64,000 bases of DNA from Diphasiastrum complanatum (GCA_029204225.1 CM055095.1:40977719-41041718); one strand, 5' to 3'; counted from the stretch's first letter, positions 10,456 through 21,058 are shown. The notes: a model not told the origin generated them from the letters alone. Made by a program: numbers and translations.

Positions 10456-11245
10456 CCACCCTAAAAACCCTAATCGCCTTTCTATTGCACAGATGACACG
10501 ACTGGTTTTTTGCAACACCAATGCAAGGTTGAGTGACAAACTTGCATCTATTGTGGACCCCCTAGAGGTGTTGCCCTCAGATTGTTTACTAGGCGTTGAT
10601 GATCCCACTGATTCCACCATACCCATGTCGAGGGCTGATGTTGCGGCTGACATTGCGGCAGAGGCAGAGAGAGATGTGTTGCGGGTTAGACGGTTATTGA
10701 TGGACAGAGTGAGTCATGATCAGGATACAGGTGCTGGCCAGGGGACAGGTATGGGCATGGGTGCTGATGAGGAGGATGAAGATGATGATGATGATGATTT
10801 GGGTATTCCTGCTCTAGGATTGGAGACCATGGTTGAGGCAGAGCTTGAGGCAGAGTTTGAGGCAGACCTAGGCTATGGCTTGGAGGAGGATGATCGATTA
10901 TAGAGGATGATGGCAGGGATGTATGAGCCACCTCTACCAGAGCAGGATGTGTATCGACCTGATCCACTACCAGAGGATATACAGCATGAGAGAGAGACAA
11001 TGGATGCAGCACATGTTGGGGATGCTGACCATATGGCACATGACGCTTTTGCAGGGGATACAACAGAGGGTGGAGATGCTTGTGCCACAGTGGGAGGGAT
11101 TGATGGTGTGCAGGATTCACAGGCCCCTGCAGATGCTCATGTTGATGATGATGCAGATCGGACCCGTCGTGTTCGCCAGAGGACCATGTCAGACCTCCTT
11201 CGGTATGGACATGGTGAGGTTGACATTGATGATATACGGTGGTGA
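10455..11245 (+). pseudogene. hAT transposase C-terminus fused to chromodomain
   Basis: Directly after the chromodomain, in the same frame as the ATG at 10,307, the protein reads HPKNPNRLSIAQMTRLVF and then CNTNARL, the block that ends the dimerisation region of plant hAT transposases. A very acidic tail with an eight-Asp cluster follows. One TAG at 10,901-10,903 interrupts the frame, which then continues to a natural TGA at 11,243-11,245 after RTMSDLLRYGHGEVDIDDIRW. The missing transposase core and 3' LTR imply a deletion joining the two elements at about 10,445-10,460. Confidence 0.7.
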
Positions 11246-11249
11246 TTGC

Positions 11250-11993
11250 TCCAACATTTGATAGGTGTATGGCCATCTTTCCCACAGTATTTACATGTGG
11301 GTTTCGGCCCCTTCTCTTTGCTCTCCTTGGACTTCTGCTTCTTCTTCTTCTTGTCTCCCGGAATCTTCTTGGTGAAGTAAACTTCCTGTGGCTTACTATC
11401 ATGCTGGTGCCGGGCTGCAATCACTGCATTACTGGCTTTTTCAAAACTCATGTTAGGTGTTCCTGCAAGAATTGTTCTAAGTGAGTCAAAAGAAGTAGGA
11501 AGAGCACCAAGAAAAATTGATAACTTCTGGCCATTGTTAATAGCATATTCTTGTCCTGCAAGAGCTAGAGAAGTAAAGAAATTTTTCATTTCTGATATGA
11601 ATTTCTTTATCTCACTTTTACCACTCCATGTCATTGTATTTATTTGACATATAGAAGTGGATTTAGTGTCAAATTTATTTTTTGGATATTCCAAATATCT
11701 TTGGCACTATTCATTTTAGATATTTCAAGTAGGGTGTCTTCTGAAGTGGAGAGACTGATCCAGGCACATGCTTGATCATTCTTCTCATTCCACCTATCTC
11801 GATCTCTTTGTGTAGCTCCATCTGCTGGTGGGGGTCCATTAACAATCTCTCGTACTGCATTCCTCTTGAGAACCAACATAACCTTTGTCTTCCAAATGGA
11901 ATACTGTCTTCCATTCTCCAATATAAGGCCAACTGGATTTAAGGTGAGTATATTTGTGTTTGCCATCTCTGATTGCATGTTTCCTGTAAACAA
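11250..11993 (-). pseudogene. copia A gag
   Basis: The N-terminal part (11,993-11,660) has the copia gag opening (GRQYSIWKTKVMLVLKRN) and the UBN2-type region. A frameshift near 11,660 leads to a second piece (11,694-11,250) with LGALPTSFDSLRTILAG, a lysine-rich linker and a CCHC knuckle (CKYCGKDGHTPIKCW) right at the breakpoint with the hAT gene. RNA packaging is the known role of such proteins; this copy is truncated. Confidence 0.85.
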
Positions 11994-12006
11994 GGCCCTG
12001 ATACCA
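11994..12006 (-). other. Primer-binding site of copia A
   Basis: The - strand reads TGGTATCAGGGCC, one base from the LTR end at 12,008. This matches initiator-Met tRNA priming. Confidence 0.85.
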
Positions 12007-12007
12007 T

Positions 12008-12719
12008 TGTTGTAAAATGATGATGCTAAGAATAGCTTAAGACAATGAATCTAGGACCCAAGTAATGTTGATTTCAAGGACTACTTGAGCCTAACATGAC
12101 TAGGAATAAAACATGCAATCTGAAAACTTGACATGGAATAGACATGCAAGTAGAAATGAAAAAACCAGCAAGCTCTAGATCTCAAATTTGATCCTAGTTC
12201 AAATCTATATGAACTCTATCTACTCTATGCCAATTCGATGAATCAAGAAAAGAAATGATTTCTACTTGCTGGCCATTTCAATTAGCAGAATCAGATCTGG
12301 AAAAAACAGATTCTAATTGACCTCTAATCACAAGTAGTGATAGTGCCTTTCAATAGAAAACATATGCTTCTGATTTTATCAAATTCTGACAAGTATTCAA
12401 AGAGAGGTTTACAAAACTGAGGCAGCACCCAATCACAAATGATTGATGGCTGTTCTGGCTCCAGAAATGCATTACATGGAAGTGGAAATGATATGAATGG
12501 TAACGCCCTCCTCCTACAATCAATTTGCACTTGATCTCATTAGATTTGGATAAGTGATGAGGGAGAAACACCTGAAAAACTAGATCTGTCCCAGCAACGA
12601 GTTCCTATATAAAAAGTAGATCAAGAAGACACAAAAACAATGAAGATGGAAGATGCCTCCAATCTCTCTCTAAAAGTAGATCAAGAAGACACAAAAACAA
12701 TGAAGATGGAAGATGCCTC

Positions 12720-12766
<47 letters not shown>

Positions 12767-13096
12767 TCGTGGAGCCTCTATTAAATGGAATTTGTGTATG
12801 TACAATGGTTGGCATGCAATTGCCAAGTGTCCAATTTCCTATGCATGCATTTGCATGCCTACTTGCATGTTGCATGCTTGTCATGATAGGTGGCAATTTA
12901 ACTTATTCTCCCCCATGCACATGTGCATGGGGGTCTACCAAACTCAAATGGGTCAAAGGCATCATCATGCAAGAAGGCCTTCCACGAGTTTGGTAAAGAA
13001 AAAAATCTACCTAAGTTATTCGGGCCTTAAAAATTTGGACCCAATTATGACCATGTGCCATGCACTATTTATTTACCTAGGCTGATAAGTTCAACA
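12008..13096 (-). repeat. 5' LTR of copia A
   Basis: 1,089 bp with TGTTGAACTT at the - strand start and TTTTACAACA at its end, so TGTTG...CAACA termini. It holds a 60-bp tandem duplication followed by a CT microsatellite. No partner LTR is present in the window. Confidence 0.75.
12612..12731. repeat. 60-bp direct duplication inside copia A LTR
   Basis: The unit beginning aaaagtagatcaagaagac occurs twice with a period of exactly 60 bases and no mismatches that I can see. The second copy runs into a CT microsatellite at about 12,722-12,762. Duplication with perfect identity implies a recent event. Confidence 0.9.
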
Positions 13097-13865
13097 ACCC
13101 CAACTACCTAACATGACTTGTCGTCAACGTATTTGACCCGTCGATCTCTATAAATAGCAATTCGGCCTTGTTCACAAGCCTCTTGGAAAGCTCTTCGACG
13201 TTCTTCTACCTGAATAAAGGTGAGGTTATCATCCAAATAAATTTTGGTACCCTTGAGTTTGGATTTACGACGAAGTACTAATGTGCGTTCTTCCAACGAT
13301 GTGAAACGAATGACAAGTGTGGCATTATCTTTCTTTGGGCGCCAAACTCTATCTATGCCATTGCTATGATGAGATAGAGTAGTATTCAAGAATTCCTTGC
13401 TTCCTATAACGCATTTTGGGTGTCGGGAATGCCATGGACCCTAACATTATGCGATTTTTGTTCTCTCAATTTTCTTCCAATTTATTGGCAGCAATGAAAC
13501 TGGACATATGAGTACCTTCATTGCTGTTTTTGAGGAGTGATGCCCATGTTTTGGTGGATTCCTTATGTTGGGTCAGATCTTGTTGTAATTCCTAGATCTT
13601 TGATGCAGCACCACCATCAAGAGGAGGAATGGCACATAATTCTGTAAATGCTGTCCGCAACCGACTGTTTTCTTCCCGTAAGTGAGTAACCTCTGATCTC
13701 AATGAGTGGACCTCAGCTTTGAGTGACTTCAGCTCATAGGCAAGAAAGTTTTCGAAGGCTTTGGTGGTAGAATAGTCCATTGTAGAAAGGAAGGGAGTAA
13801 GAGGGGCAGATGTGGTATGAGGATCGGAGGTGTCTTGGGAAGGGCCGACGGAGAGAGGGGAATGG
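13097..13865 (-). mobile_element. LINE copy 0: ORF1 part, 5' portion only
   Basis: The - strand carries an L1-type ORF1 remnant: a leucine-rich coiled coil (13,780-13,592), then a KTWASLL linker, a VRVHGIPDTQ motif with stops, and an RRM/CTD block (13,389-13,108). Its 5' edge abuts the 3' end of LINE copy 1 through a short GA/GAA tract. Everything downstream of ORF1 is absent. Confidence 0.75.
13108..13780 (-). pseudogene. LINE ORF1 (coiled coil + RRM/CTD), copy 0
   Basis: The first frame (13,780-13,592) has heptad leucines in LKSLKAEVHSLRSEVTHL. After frame breaks, 13,389-13,108 contains LVIRFTSLEERTLVL, KLKGTKIYLDDNLTF and VEERRRAF, an arrangement like the RNA-binding and C-terminal domains of L1 ORF1p. 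At least two stops and one frame break occur between these pieces. Confidence 0.7.
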
Positions 13866-13890
13866 AGAGAGAGAGAGAAGAAGAAGCAGA
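13865..13890. repeat. (GA)n/(GAA)n junction between LINE copies 0 and 1
   Basis: About seven GA units then GAA/GCA units join the 5' side of copy 0 to the 3' end of copy 1 (- strand). Confidence 0.85.
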
Positions 13891-14156
13891 AGATTTATTA
13901 ATGTCTTTTCCATGCCAAAAGGCATATAAGACCTATAAGAGTACATGTCAAGTATGTGGTAACCATGGGAGCGTATATAAACATCTCCAAAAAAACTATG
14001 CATAAAAGATGAACAATATAACTGTAAACTACAAACTGTCCATAAGTGGGAGCAAAATAACTACTAAGAATAGAGTCATATCATCTAGCACTGTTGCTGA
14101 AAAAGGATGTGATACGAGTTGTAGCAGGAGGTAATATGGACCGTCGCTGATGTCGT

Positions 14157-14712
14157 CTAGGAGGATGAAAACTGTGTGCTCTCATTCCATGAGGAAGTGT
14201 GATGCCTGAGAGAACCATGACAGCCAGTATCCCTGAGCCTGAAGATGGTGGGAGGACATGAGTGCAAGCCGTGTATATCTCTGCTCTGTATCAAGGAGTG
14301 CCTGAGCTCTCTGAATGTACGTGATAAGCTGGAAGGCTGGCCCCTATCTGGATGGGGGGGTGGCAAACTCTACAAGAATGATCTCATGTGGAACAGAGGG
14401 TTTCGCCCGAATCATGCAAGCTAACATGGTGGTCTATAAGCGTGAAATGCTGGCCCAATGTGAAGAGCAGAGGCCTGTACACTATATCTCTGTTGCATAC
14501 ATGGCTGAAGGGGTGACAATGGTGTCAAAAAGTCTGCACTTACTCGGGGCATCCCGAATAGACTTATGGAAGTAGAATCTCTCCAACTGAACTAGGGAAG
14601 AATGACCCTTCCTGAGTCTAGAAGTAGCCGCCTGTCTCATATTGAAAGTAGGACCAGTGAAGAGCACGCCAAGGTAAGTATATGAAGAAACTACCTCTAG
14701 AGGCTGTCTCGA
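14157..14712 (-). pseudogene. LINE copy 1 ORF2 C-terminal remnant
   Basis: The piece SYTYLGVLFTGPTFNMRQ then RLFDTIVTPSAMYA (14,690-14,490) aligns by eye with the same block in copies 2 (16,837-16,655) and 3 (40,870-40,640), where it follows RT. The rest down to 14,157 is frame-broken. Confidence 0.65.
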
Positions 14713-14717
14713 AGGCT

Positions 14718-15387
14718 TTACGCCTCCTCAACCTGAATATAAGTGGGATCATCATGCATATATATGGTAGTTCCGCGTAGTTTGGCTCTACATCGTAAAG
14801 CCTCTCTATGATTGGCTAAGGATGTGAAGCGAATGATCAATGTAGCTGCATCTCTGGTGGTCCTCCAAGCTGTGGCTAACCCATCTGTCACATGTCCTAG
14901 GGTGGTCTCGAGAAACCTTGTAGCTTCGACAATGGCATCCTGTGTATCTGGTATCCCACGAACCCTGATGTTATGGGCCTTTTGTTTCCTCGATCGCTCT
15001 TTCGAAATGGTGGCTGAGATGACTAAGGAAATGGGAGCGCTAGGCTTGGTGCCTTTCTTCAATTCTACTGCCCATGAAAGGGTTTCTTCTTTATGCTGCT
15101 CAATCTTATTTTCTAGCTCCCGTATCATGGTGGTAGTCAATTCCGAGGCTACAACCTGCTTAGTACTGATCACTTGTTCCAATGAGGCAACTTTGGATTG
15201 CAACAAGTTCTTTTCTTTGAGTAGAGAGACCATGATTCCCTTCAATTGGGAAAGTTCTTGTTCGAAAGCTGGAAATCTGCTTTCATTTGGTCAACTTCCC
15301 GGCGGGGGGGGGGGGGGGGGGGGTGTGAGTTGGCTGTAGGAGGAGAACAACGAGGGGGTGGGTGGGCGGCTTCCGACGGGGAGGCAT
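14718..15387 (-). pseudogene. LINE ORF1, copy 1
   Basis: The start is the ATG at 15,387, immediately after a CT tract. The N-terminus (PPRRKPPTHP, then Pro-rich) is frame-broken at a C/G homopolymer (15,303-15,323). From 15,245 a 175-codon frame has a coiled coil (LLKEKNLLQSKVASLEQVI...), the motif NIRVRGIPDTQ, a LIIRFTSL strand and LRGTTIYMHDDPTYIQVEE. This is the coiled coil, RRM and CTD order of vertebrate-type L1 ORF1p. The C-terminal end is cut by the deletion at 14,712. Confidence 0.7.
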
Positions 15388-15388
15388 G

Positions 15389-15390
<2 letters not shown>

Positions 15391-15441
<51 letters not shown>
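15391..15441. repeat. (GA)25 microsatellite at the 5' edge of LINE copy 1
   Basis: A perfect GA tract, CT on the LINE coding strand, directly upstream of the ORF1 ATG. A 110-bp spacer (15,442-15,551) with loosely repeated TATGGTT words separates it from the next tract. Confidence 0.95.
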
Positions 15442-15442
<1 letters not shown>

Positions 15443-15551
15443 ATGTGTTGTATCTCTTCAGTATGGTTCATTACGGTTTCAGCAATGATTTAGTATGGTT
15501 CAATACGATTTAATATGGTTCCTTGTGATTTCAATTAAGTTTGTTATGATT

Positions 15552-15710
<159 letters not shown>

Positions 15711-15951
15711 ATTTTATTAATGTCCTTGAATACCCTAAGGTACATAGGACTAAGAAAAGGTACATGTCAAGTGTGCACATAGGAGCTTAAAGCTCAATCA
15801 TCTATAAAACAATAACTGCAAATACAATGCGTAAAGACGGCTGGCCCAGTCAGGATCCAATAGCTTGGAATCGTATATCATGATGCCCATCAGCATGGAA
15901 GAAATGGTGGATGGTATGCTGTGAAGGTGTCATTAGATGTGCCCTGGACCT

Positions 15952-16600
15952 CTATCGCCGGATAGGTTGTCGGTGTCGTCTCTGCTGCCATGGCGCTCTG
16001 GGCTGTGGTCTAATAGCTGGCTGTCTCTCTGGCCGTCGACATGGTCTCTGATGCCAATGTACGAAGGAATCGGGAATCTCGGCCTCTCCATCTGAATCGC
16101 TGCCTATGGGTACCTCGGATCTCTGTCTCCGATGGGATATGCAGTCATCAATGCTCAGCTGTGTCAGGGAATGTGTATCATCTAGTCTCCTCCTCCTCAG
16201 GTCTGACATCTCTCGGATCATCAGTGCGACACATCTAGGGTCCTCATAAGATATCAAGGCAAAAAGTGTAACTGGGTGCTCTCTGAACAAGCAGTAGTAC
16301 CGCCCCCGAATCTCATAGTAGGATGGACATCTGAAGAGGAAATGTGACTCGTCCTCAATCTTATGCATAACACACATGCTACAAAGCCGGTCCTCTCATG
16401 GGGTGCCACTGTATCTGCCGGTCTCAATGGCCAGCTGATGTGAAGAAACCCGAAACTGACCCATCGCTATCCGCGGACTATGTGATATACTCCTCAGCAA
16501 GTAACCAAATACTATGGGGCAGCCAGCTGGATCAAGAGATAGAAAATGTGTACGATAAAACTCACTCTTGGTCCCCAATGGACCCTGCCAAGTGATATGA
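15952..16600 (-). pseudogene. LINE copy 2 ORF2 C-terminal zinc-finger-like region
   Basis: The - strand contains MGQFRVSSHQLAIETGRY, then a Cys-x2-Cys...His...Cys block (MCVMHKIEDESHFLFRCPSY) and IRGRYYCLFREHPVTL, a C-terminal domain common after RT in LINEs. A Ser/Asp-rich acidic stretch (SDSDGEAEIPD) and an Arg-rich tail follow. A frame break occurs near 16,390. Confidence 0.75.
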
Positions 16601-16654
16601 AGATATGATCTGTAAAGGAGGCCTCTGATGTACTGGTGGGTGCCCGCAGGTAGG

Positions 16655-16915
16655 TCACTGATCTGTCAGACCAGTACTCCATGTCTGGGAAGCATACATA
16701 GCTGAGGGCACAACCATAGTGTCAAAGAGCCGACACTTACTAGTCGCATCTCTGATGTGTGAGCTGAAACATAGTCTCTCCAAATCTCCCAGTGAGGCAT
16801 AGCCCTTCCGTACCCGAGAAATAGCTGCGTGTCTCATGCTGAACGTAGGCCCCGAGAATAGTACTCCTAGATATGTATAGGAATCAACAACCTCTAGTGG
16901 ATGACCATCCCATAG
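16655..16915 (-). pseudogene. LINE copy 2 ORF2 post-RT segment and deletion junction
   Basis: The segment reads LLWDGHPLEVVDSYTYLGV, then a MRHAAISRVRKGYASLGDLE block and RLFDTMVVPSAMYA, matching copy 3 downstream of RT. At about 16,915 it is joined to the linker after the endonuclease, so about 1 kb of RT is absent. Confidence 0.7.
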
Positions 16916-18158
16916 AAGCTAGGAGATCCATCAGTTTCTTACCTTGACCAATTTCGTATGCGATTTTCTTTTTTCTTGTGGTTCTACGGTAGACACGAGA
17001 TATGGTTTTGGTCATATGAGGAAGATGGGAGCGAGCATATATGAGGTTCTGATGTAGCTGGATGCATTCCTGATCATACCAGGGGTTATAGGGTCTATGA
17101 TGTTGCTGGTCTTTGGGCCGTGAGGATGGAAAGGCAATGGAAGTTGCAGTATGGATGGTCTGGACAAGAAAGAGGGACTGCTCCTCTAAAGTATGCTCAT
17201 GCGGGAAATAGGTAAGGAGATCGGAGAGGGCTTCTCTGTAAAGTGGTGTGTGATGTGAAGTGTAGCGGTAGGTGGGTTTAACTGTAGGGGTTGAAGAGAA
17301 AATAGGTGTGATGGGGAGATGACCGACAGAGAGTGAGAGATATGAATGATCAGAAAGAGTGGTGCGGTGTACAGAGAAGGATGAAATGAAGTGAAGGAGA
17401 AACGGTGAACCCATGAAATAGTCGACGACGCTATGTCCTCCACTATGTGGGAAGCAAGTATAGTCACCAGAGCCTGGCAGCTGAAGAAGGCCATTATAAA
17501 TGGCCAGTCCATGAGCCTCACCCAACTGAAGCATCTGCTCCCCATATGATGTGACTGGACCCGCTGCATCCGCCGATCGCCATATAAGACCAAGATCATC
17601 CCAATCAAGTGCATGTATACACTGTGGATCATCTGCTGCTCTGTGAAATTCTGTTTGCCTAGACCCAGTCCTGGCATTGAAGTCCCCTGCTAAAAGAATA
17701 TATCCTCGATCTTCATATCTGATAATGTCCGATGAAATATCCATGAAAGGTGACTCCTCCTCTGAGGTGAAAGCTGATGTCTTTGGAGGGGAATAACAAA
17801 TAGCCAAGAATATGTCACGATCTAACTCCATCAACCTGTGGTCCAACCTGATCTAGATATAGCGAGCCTGCTCGCCAGTGTATAGTAGCTCGACCCATCG
17901 CCGGAGAGAGTCTCGAAATAAGCAAGCAACACCACTTGAACCGCGACTAGTCAGTGCCCTCGTCTTCCCTCTGCAAGTAGAAAGCCAGCAAAATCCCTCA
18001 ATGCAAGGAAGTCCTCTCTCAGGACTCTCATGTGTCTCAGTAAGTATAAGGATATCCCCTGTAGTACAAAAATCTCTAAAGTCTCCTGCTATATCTGAAG
18101 AATGGATACCATTGCAGTTCCATAAACTCAACCGCAATGCTTTTGTGAGGGCCCCCAA
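16884..18158 (-). pseudogene. LINE copy 2 ORF2 AP-type endonuclease
   Basis: From the ATG at 18,158: LSLWNCNG (metal-binding Asn), LILTETH (catalytic Glu), SRGSSGVACL, then one in-frame TAG at 17,853-17,855, then ICYSPP, LLAGDFNARTG (Asp and Asn), SVVDYFMGSP and LSDHSYLSLSV (terminal Asp-His). All hallmark residues of the apurinic-like endonuclease of LINEs are present. The endonuclease nicks target DNA to start target-primed reverse transcription. Only one stop breaks a frame of over 400 codons, so this is a fairly young copy. Confidence 0.88.
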
Positions 18159-18225
18159 ACCGCTCCTAAGTCCGGGGGGCCCAAATCCCTATGCCTCAGA
18201 TTTTTGGGGGTCAATGTATCGGGCC

Positions 18226-18597
18226 TTACCATCCCGATAGATCACCCTTTTTCCCAATGCTTTGGCTGAAAACCTTCCTCCTTTCGGCAACTTGCATAGG
18301 TGTGAGATCATCGTCCATGAAGACAAGGGTACCTCTCAGCCTAGCTTGTAGCCTAAGGACAACTTGCCGCTCCTCTATTCCTGTGAACCGTATGATGAGT
18401 GTAGTTGGATCTCTTTTAGTTCTCCACGCTCTTTCCATTCCGTTGTGATGGTGGGAAAGTGTATCCGTGAGGAAACTGGTTGCTTCAGTAATTGGAGCCT
18501 TAGTATCTTCAATTCCTCGCACCCGCACATTCACAGATTTATATTCAAAGAGAGTTTTCTTGTTCATATACTCCTCAACAAAATGGAGTTGCTGAGA
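18226..18597 (-). pseudogene. LINE copy 2 ORF1, 5'-truncated
   Basis: The frame includes the end of a coiled coil, VNVRVRGIEDTKAPITEATS, TTLIIRFTGIEERQVVL, ARLRGTLVFMDDDLTP and VAERRKVF, ending 68 bp before the ORF2 ATG. That spacing fits a bicistronic L1-type LINE. The upstream edge runs into antisense copia sequence. Confidence 0.75.
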
Positions 18598-19022
18598 GAG
18601 AAAATAGATTTTTGGAAAGGTCATGCATATATAAGCCAAAGTAGATATGCACTTTCCATGCTCAGGAAATTCCATATGGAGAACTGTAAAGGCATAGATA
18701 CACCTATGGAGCACACTGTAAAAGTTCCTATTAAAGATGATGAAAAATCCTTTGAGGACATCACTCTATATAGGAGTCTTATTGGCTCACTTATTTGGTT
18801 AACAGTGACTAGGCCTAATCTAAGCTTTTGTGTTCACAAGCTAAGTCAACACATGCAGGATCCAAAGTTATATCATTGGAAGTTGGCTAAAAGAGTCTTG
18901 AGGTATATATCTTCTACCTTGAATTATGGACTATTCTATGAAGGAGAAGATCTGACTTTGATTGCTTTTTCAGATTTAGATTTTGTAGGAGACAGGTTGG
19001 ATAGGAAATCCACAAGTGCTTA
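18598..19022 (+). pseudogene. Ty1/copia RT-RNase H fragment
   Basis: The + strand contains SQSRYALSMLRKFHMENCKG, a LYRSLIGSLIWLTVTRPNL block, VHKLSQHMQDPKLYHWKLAK and FSDLDFVGDRLDRKSTSAY, the copia RT end and RNase H start (catalytic Asp of FSD present). It breaks at about 19,023 where CACTATTTT begins. Its left edge is the LINE copy 2 truncation point. Confidence 0.9.
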
Positions 19023-19700
19023 CACTATTTTGCGACAAAAGTTTGCGATGTTATTTAGTAAAAATTAAACATTGCTTCTCGATTTTAATAGCGACAAATA
19101 TATAATTTTTTAACTGTTGCAAAAGAACGTCACTTTTGCGATATCTTAATCATTGTCATGCGACATACAATATTCGATTCTTTGCAATACCTTTTTTAGA
19201 AACATTAAAGTGACTTTTCTAGACGACCGAACGTCGTCGCACGACGTTCAGTCCCGAAACAAATTTTTGAAAAAATGACATGTAGCGATAGTTACTACAC
19301 GTCGCTTGGCGACGTCCAAAGCGAGCGACAGTTGAGCGACGCCTAAACATCTCCTTATCATAAACATCGTCAGGCGATGCTGTAATAATATTGCAAACTG
19401 TAAAACCCGGGGGATGGTTTTTGAGTAGTGACGGTTTTTTGGCGATGGATATCAAATGGTTTTTCATGATGGATATTGAATGTTGCCAGGCAACGGGCAA
19501 GGTGAGCGACGTTAGAGCGACGTTAGAGCGACAATTAAACGTCTTGGTAAGTTAATCGTCCCCGGGCGACATTGTAATAATATTGCAGACTGTAAATCCA
19601 GAGGGATGGTTTTTGGACAGCAAAGGTTTGGTGACAGATAGTAAATGTCGCGTGGTGACGTATGATTTTAGTGCCATTGAACATCGTGTGAGCGATGCAT
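19023..19700. mobile_element. Possible CACTA-element end with GCGAC subterminal repeats
   Basis: CACTATTTTGCGAC interrupts the copia RNase H frame. The next ~680 bases are crowded with GCGACG/CGTCGC words in both orientations (for example 19,215-19,340 and 19,505-19,540). Plant CACTA elements have CACTA termini and such subterminal repeats. I could not find the matching right end; the CACTA transposase remnant at 27.1-27.98 kb may belong to the same element. Confidence 0.4.
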
Positions 19701-20759
19701 AATGCAAATATTGAGCATGTTGAATAAACATGAAGTTTCTACCCACAAAGCATTGCTAGCTTATGAACCAAAACTTTCAAAAATACATGTAAAGAGCCAA
19801 CCTTACTTGCAAAACTACACAAGAACTGCCCGAAGTAGAAACCATAAACAACCGCAACTGCAATGCAAATGGATTAACGAAATAGAAGTAAACCAAACAC
19901 AATCACAACGCACCGTGAGGGTCAATCTTACGGTTACAAGTGAAGGCCAGCGAAGCCAAGAGAAACCACTAGAGAACTGCAAGACACCAGCATACGGTCC
20001 ATTACGATGTCGAAGCAAATCACAAGTCAACACTTGCGGTCCACAAGCGAAGACCAAAGGAACCAAATAGCACCTCAAGGCACCATTAGGAACCGAAGGC
20101 CAAATATTGCAGTATACTAGCGAAGACCAAAAGAAACTAGTTCACGAAGCGGCTGACCGAAGGCCATTGCAAAGGGAACGATTGCAGTCAGTATGCGATA
20201 CGGCTCATAGACAGTGGCAAAACGACTCTACGGATTCTACGGATGACGACGATGCACAACTGAAAGCATAAACCCTCTTTTTCTCTGTTCTTATATAAAC
20301 AAGATGAACAAAAGAGAACAGTTGGTTTGTTATGCATCAATGTTAGTCATGCAGTAGTAGACACATATTGTCACACAAACTGACATAGAATTAGCAGTAG
20401 CTAGTTCCTCGTAAGAGAGAATACCACTCTTGCATCAACGCACTGATCTGGGAAACAAACAACACTTGAAAAAGTCGTTGTAAACTTATTTCTGAAAATA
20501 GAGTTGTGACATTCTATCTATGTTGTGTAATCTATGAATGATTTTGATGCTTGCTTAGAGTAGATATATTTTCACTGTTACTAAACATTATCTACTATTC
20601 ATAAACTTAAATCAGATCTACAGTGTCAGTTAGTAGCTTGGAAGTGGATAGATCTTAGTGCGCAACAATGGTTGTGGCTAAGAGTTTGACTCTATCTAGG
20701 CATAATAGGAATCAGAATCACAATACAGAGGTTCCAACACATGTTGAGTCCTTATATGA
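19701..20759. other. No recognised gene
   Basis: This stretch has a 122-codon + strand ORF (19,702-20,070) and its antisense, neither with a recognised motif. A TATA-like ttatataaa lies near 20,291. If the CACTA assignment is right, this is element interior. Confidence 0.4.
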
Positions 20760-21058
20760 TACATGAAAGAAAGTTTTGTGTGCAAGACTTTGTGGTAATC
20801 GTAAATCGGACTACAAGATCTTGGCCATCCGTCATTGCTCTTCTCGATTGCTCTTTTATCTATGACACTTAACTTGTTAGAAATTATGACAAAATGACTA
20901 TTGTGTGATTGAATTTTGATTGGTCAGCATTAAGAAGCCTAATTAATTGATGGCGATTTTATTGCCTGTGGCTCTGGTTGTTTGATTAATTGACCAACGT
21001 TAATGTTCAAGGGGTGATTTATTAAGATTAATCTAGTGTTTGGTTGGTGGCTATGGAG
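20760..21058. repeat. Left part of a ~320-bp direct repeat split by copia E
   Basis: Words such as agaaagttttgtgtgcaag, ctttgtggtaatcgtaaatc and gcctgtggctctggttgttt recur in the same order at 26,405-26,580, on the other side of copia E. The insertion of copia E at TGGAG split the first unit. Confidence 0.6.

Larger units (their letters stand above)
11246..13096 (-). mobile_element. Ty1/copia element A, 5' end only
   Basis: On the - strand it comprises a 1.09-kb LTR, PBS and gag, and stops at the hAT boundary at about 11,246 just after the zinc knuckle. Protease, integrase, RT and the 3' LTR are missing. Confidence 0.85.
13891..15390 (-). mobile_element. LINE copy 1: internally deleted, both ends present
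   Basis: The - strand order is CT tract, ATG of ORF1 (15,387), ORF1 down to 14,718, then at about 14,712 a direct jump into the region after RT of ORF2 (14,700-14,482), a degenerate C-terminal region and a 3' UTR ending with AATAAA near 13,893. ORF2's endonuclease and RT are deleted. A copy of about 1.5 kb with both natural termini is a candidate non-autonomous derivative. Confidence 0.75.
15711..18597 (-). mobile_element. LINE copy 2: ORF1 end, endonuclease and C-terminal region; RT deleted
   Basis: The - strand order is partial ORF1 (to 18,226), a ~70-bp spacer, an AP endonuclease (18,158-16,930), a junction near 16,915 where the RT domain is missing, the post-RT region, a Cys/His C-terminal block and a 3' UTR ending AATAAA next to CT repeats. 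The 5' end is truncated inside the ORF1 coiled coil, where it meets copia sequence at about 18,597. It is the most complete LINE copy for ORF1/ORF2 order. Confidence 0.85.

Noticed and set aside
10686-11420. 244-codon - strand ORF rich in His and Pro
   Set aside because: It is antisense to the acidic tail of the hAT protein and the copia gag linker; composition explains the open frame.
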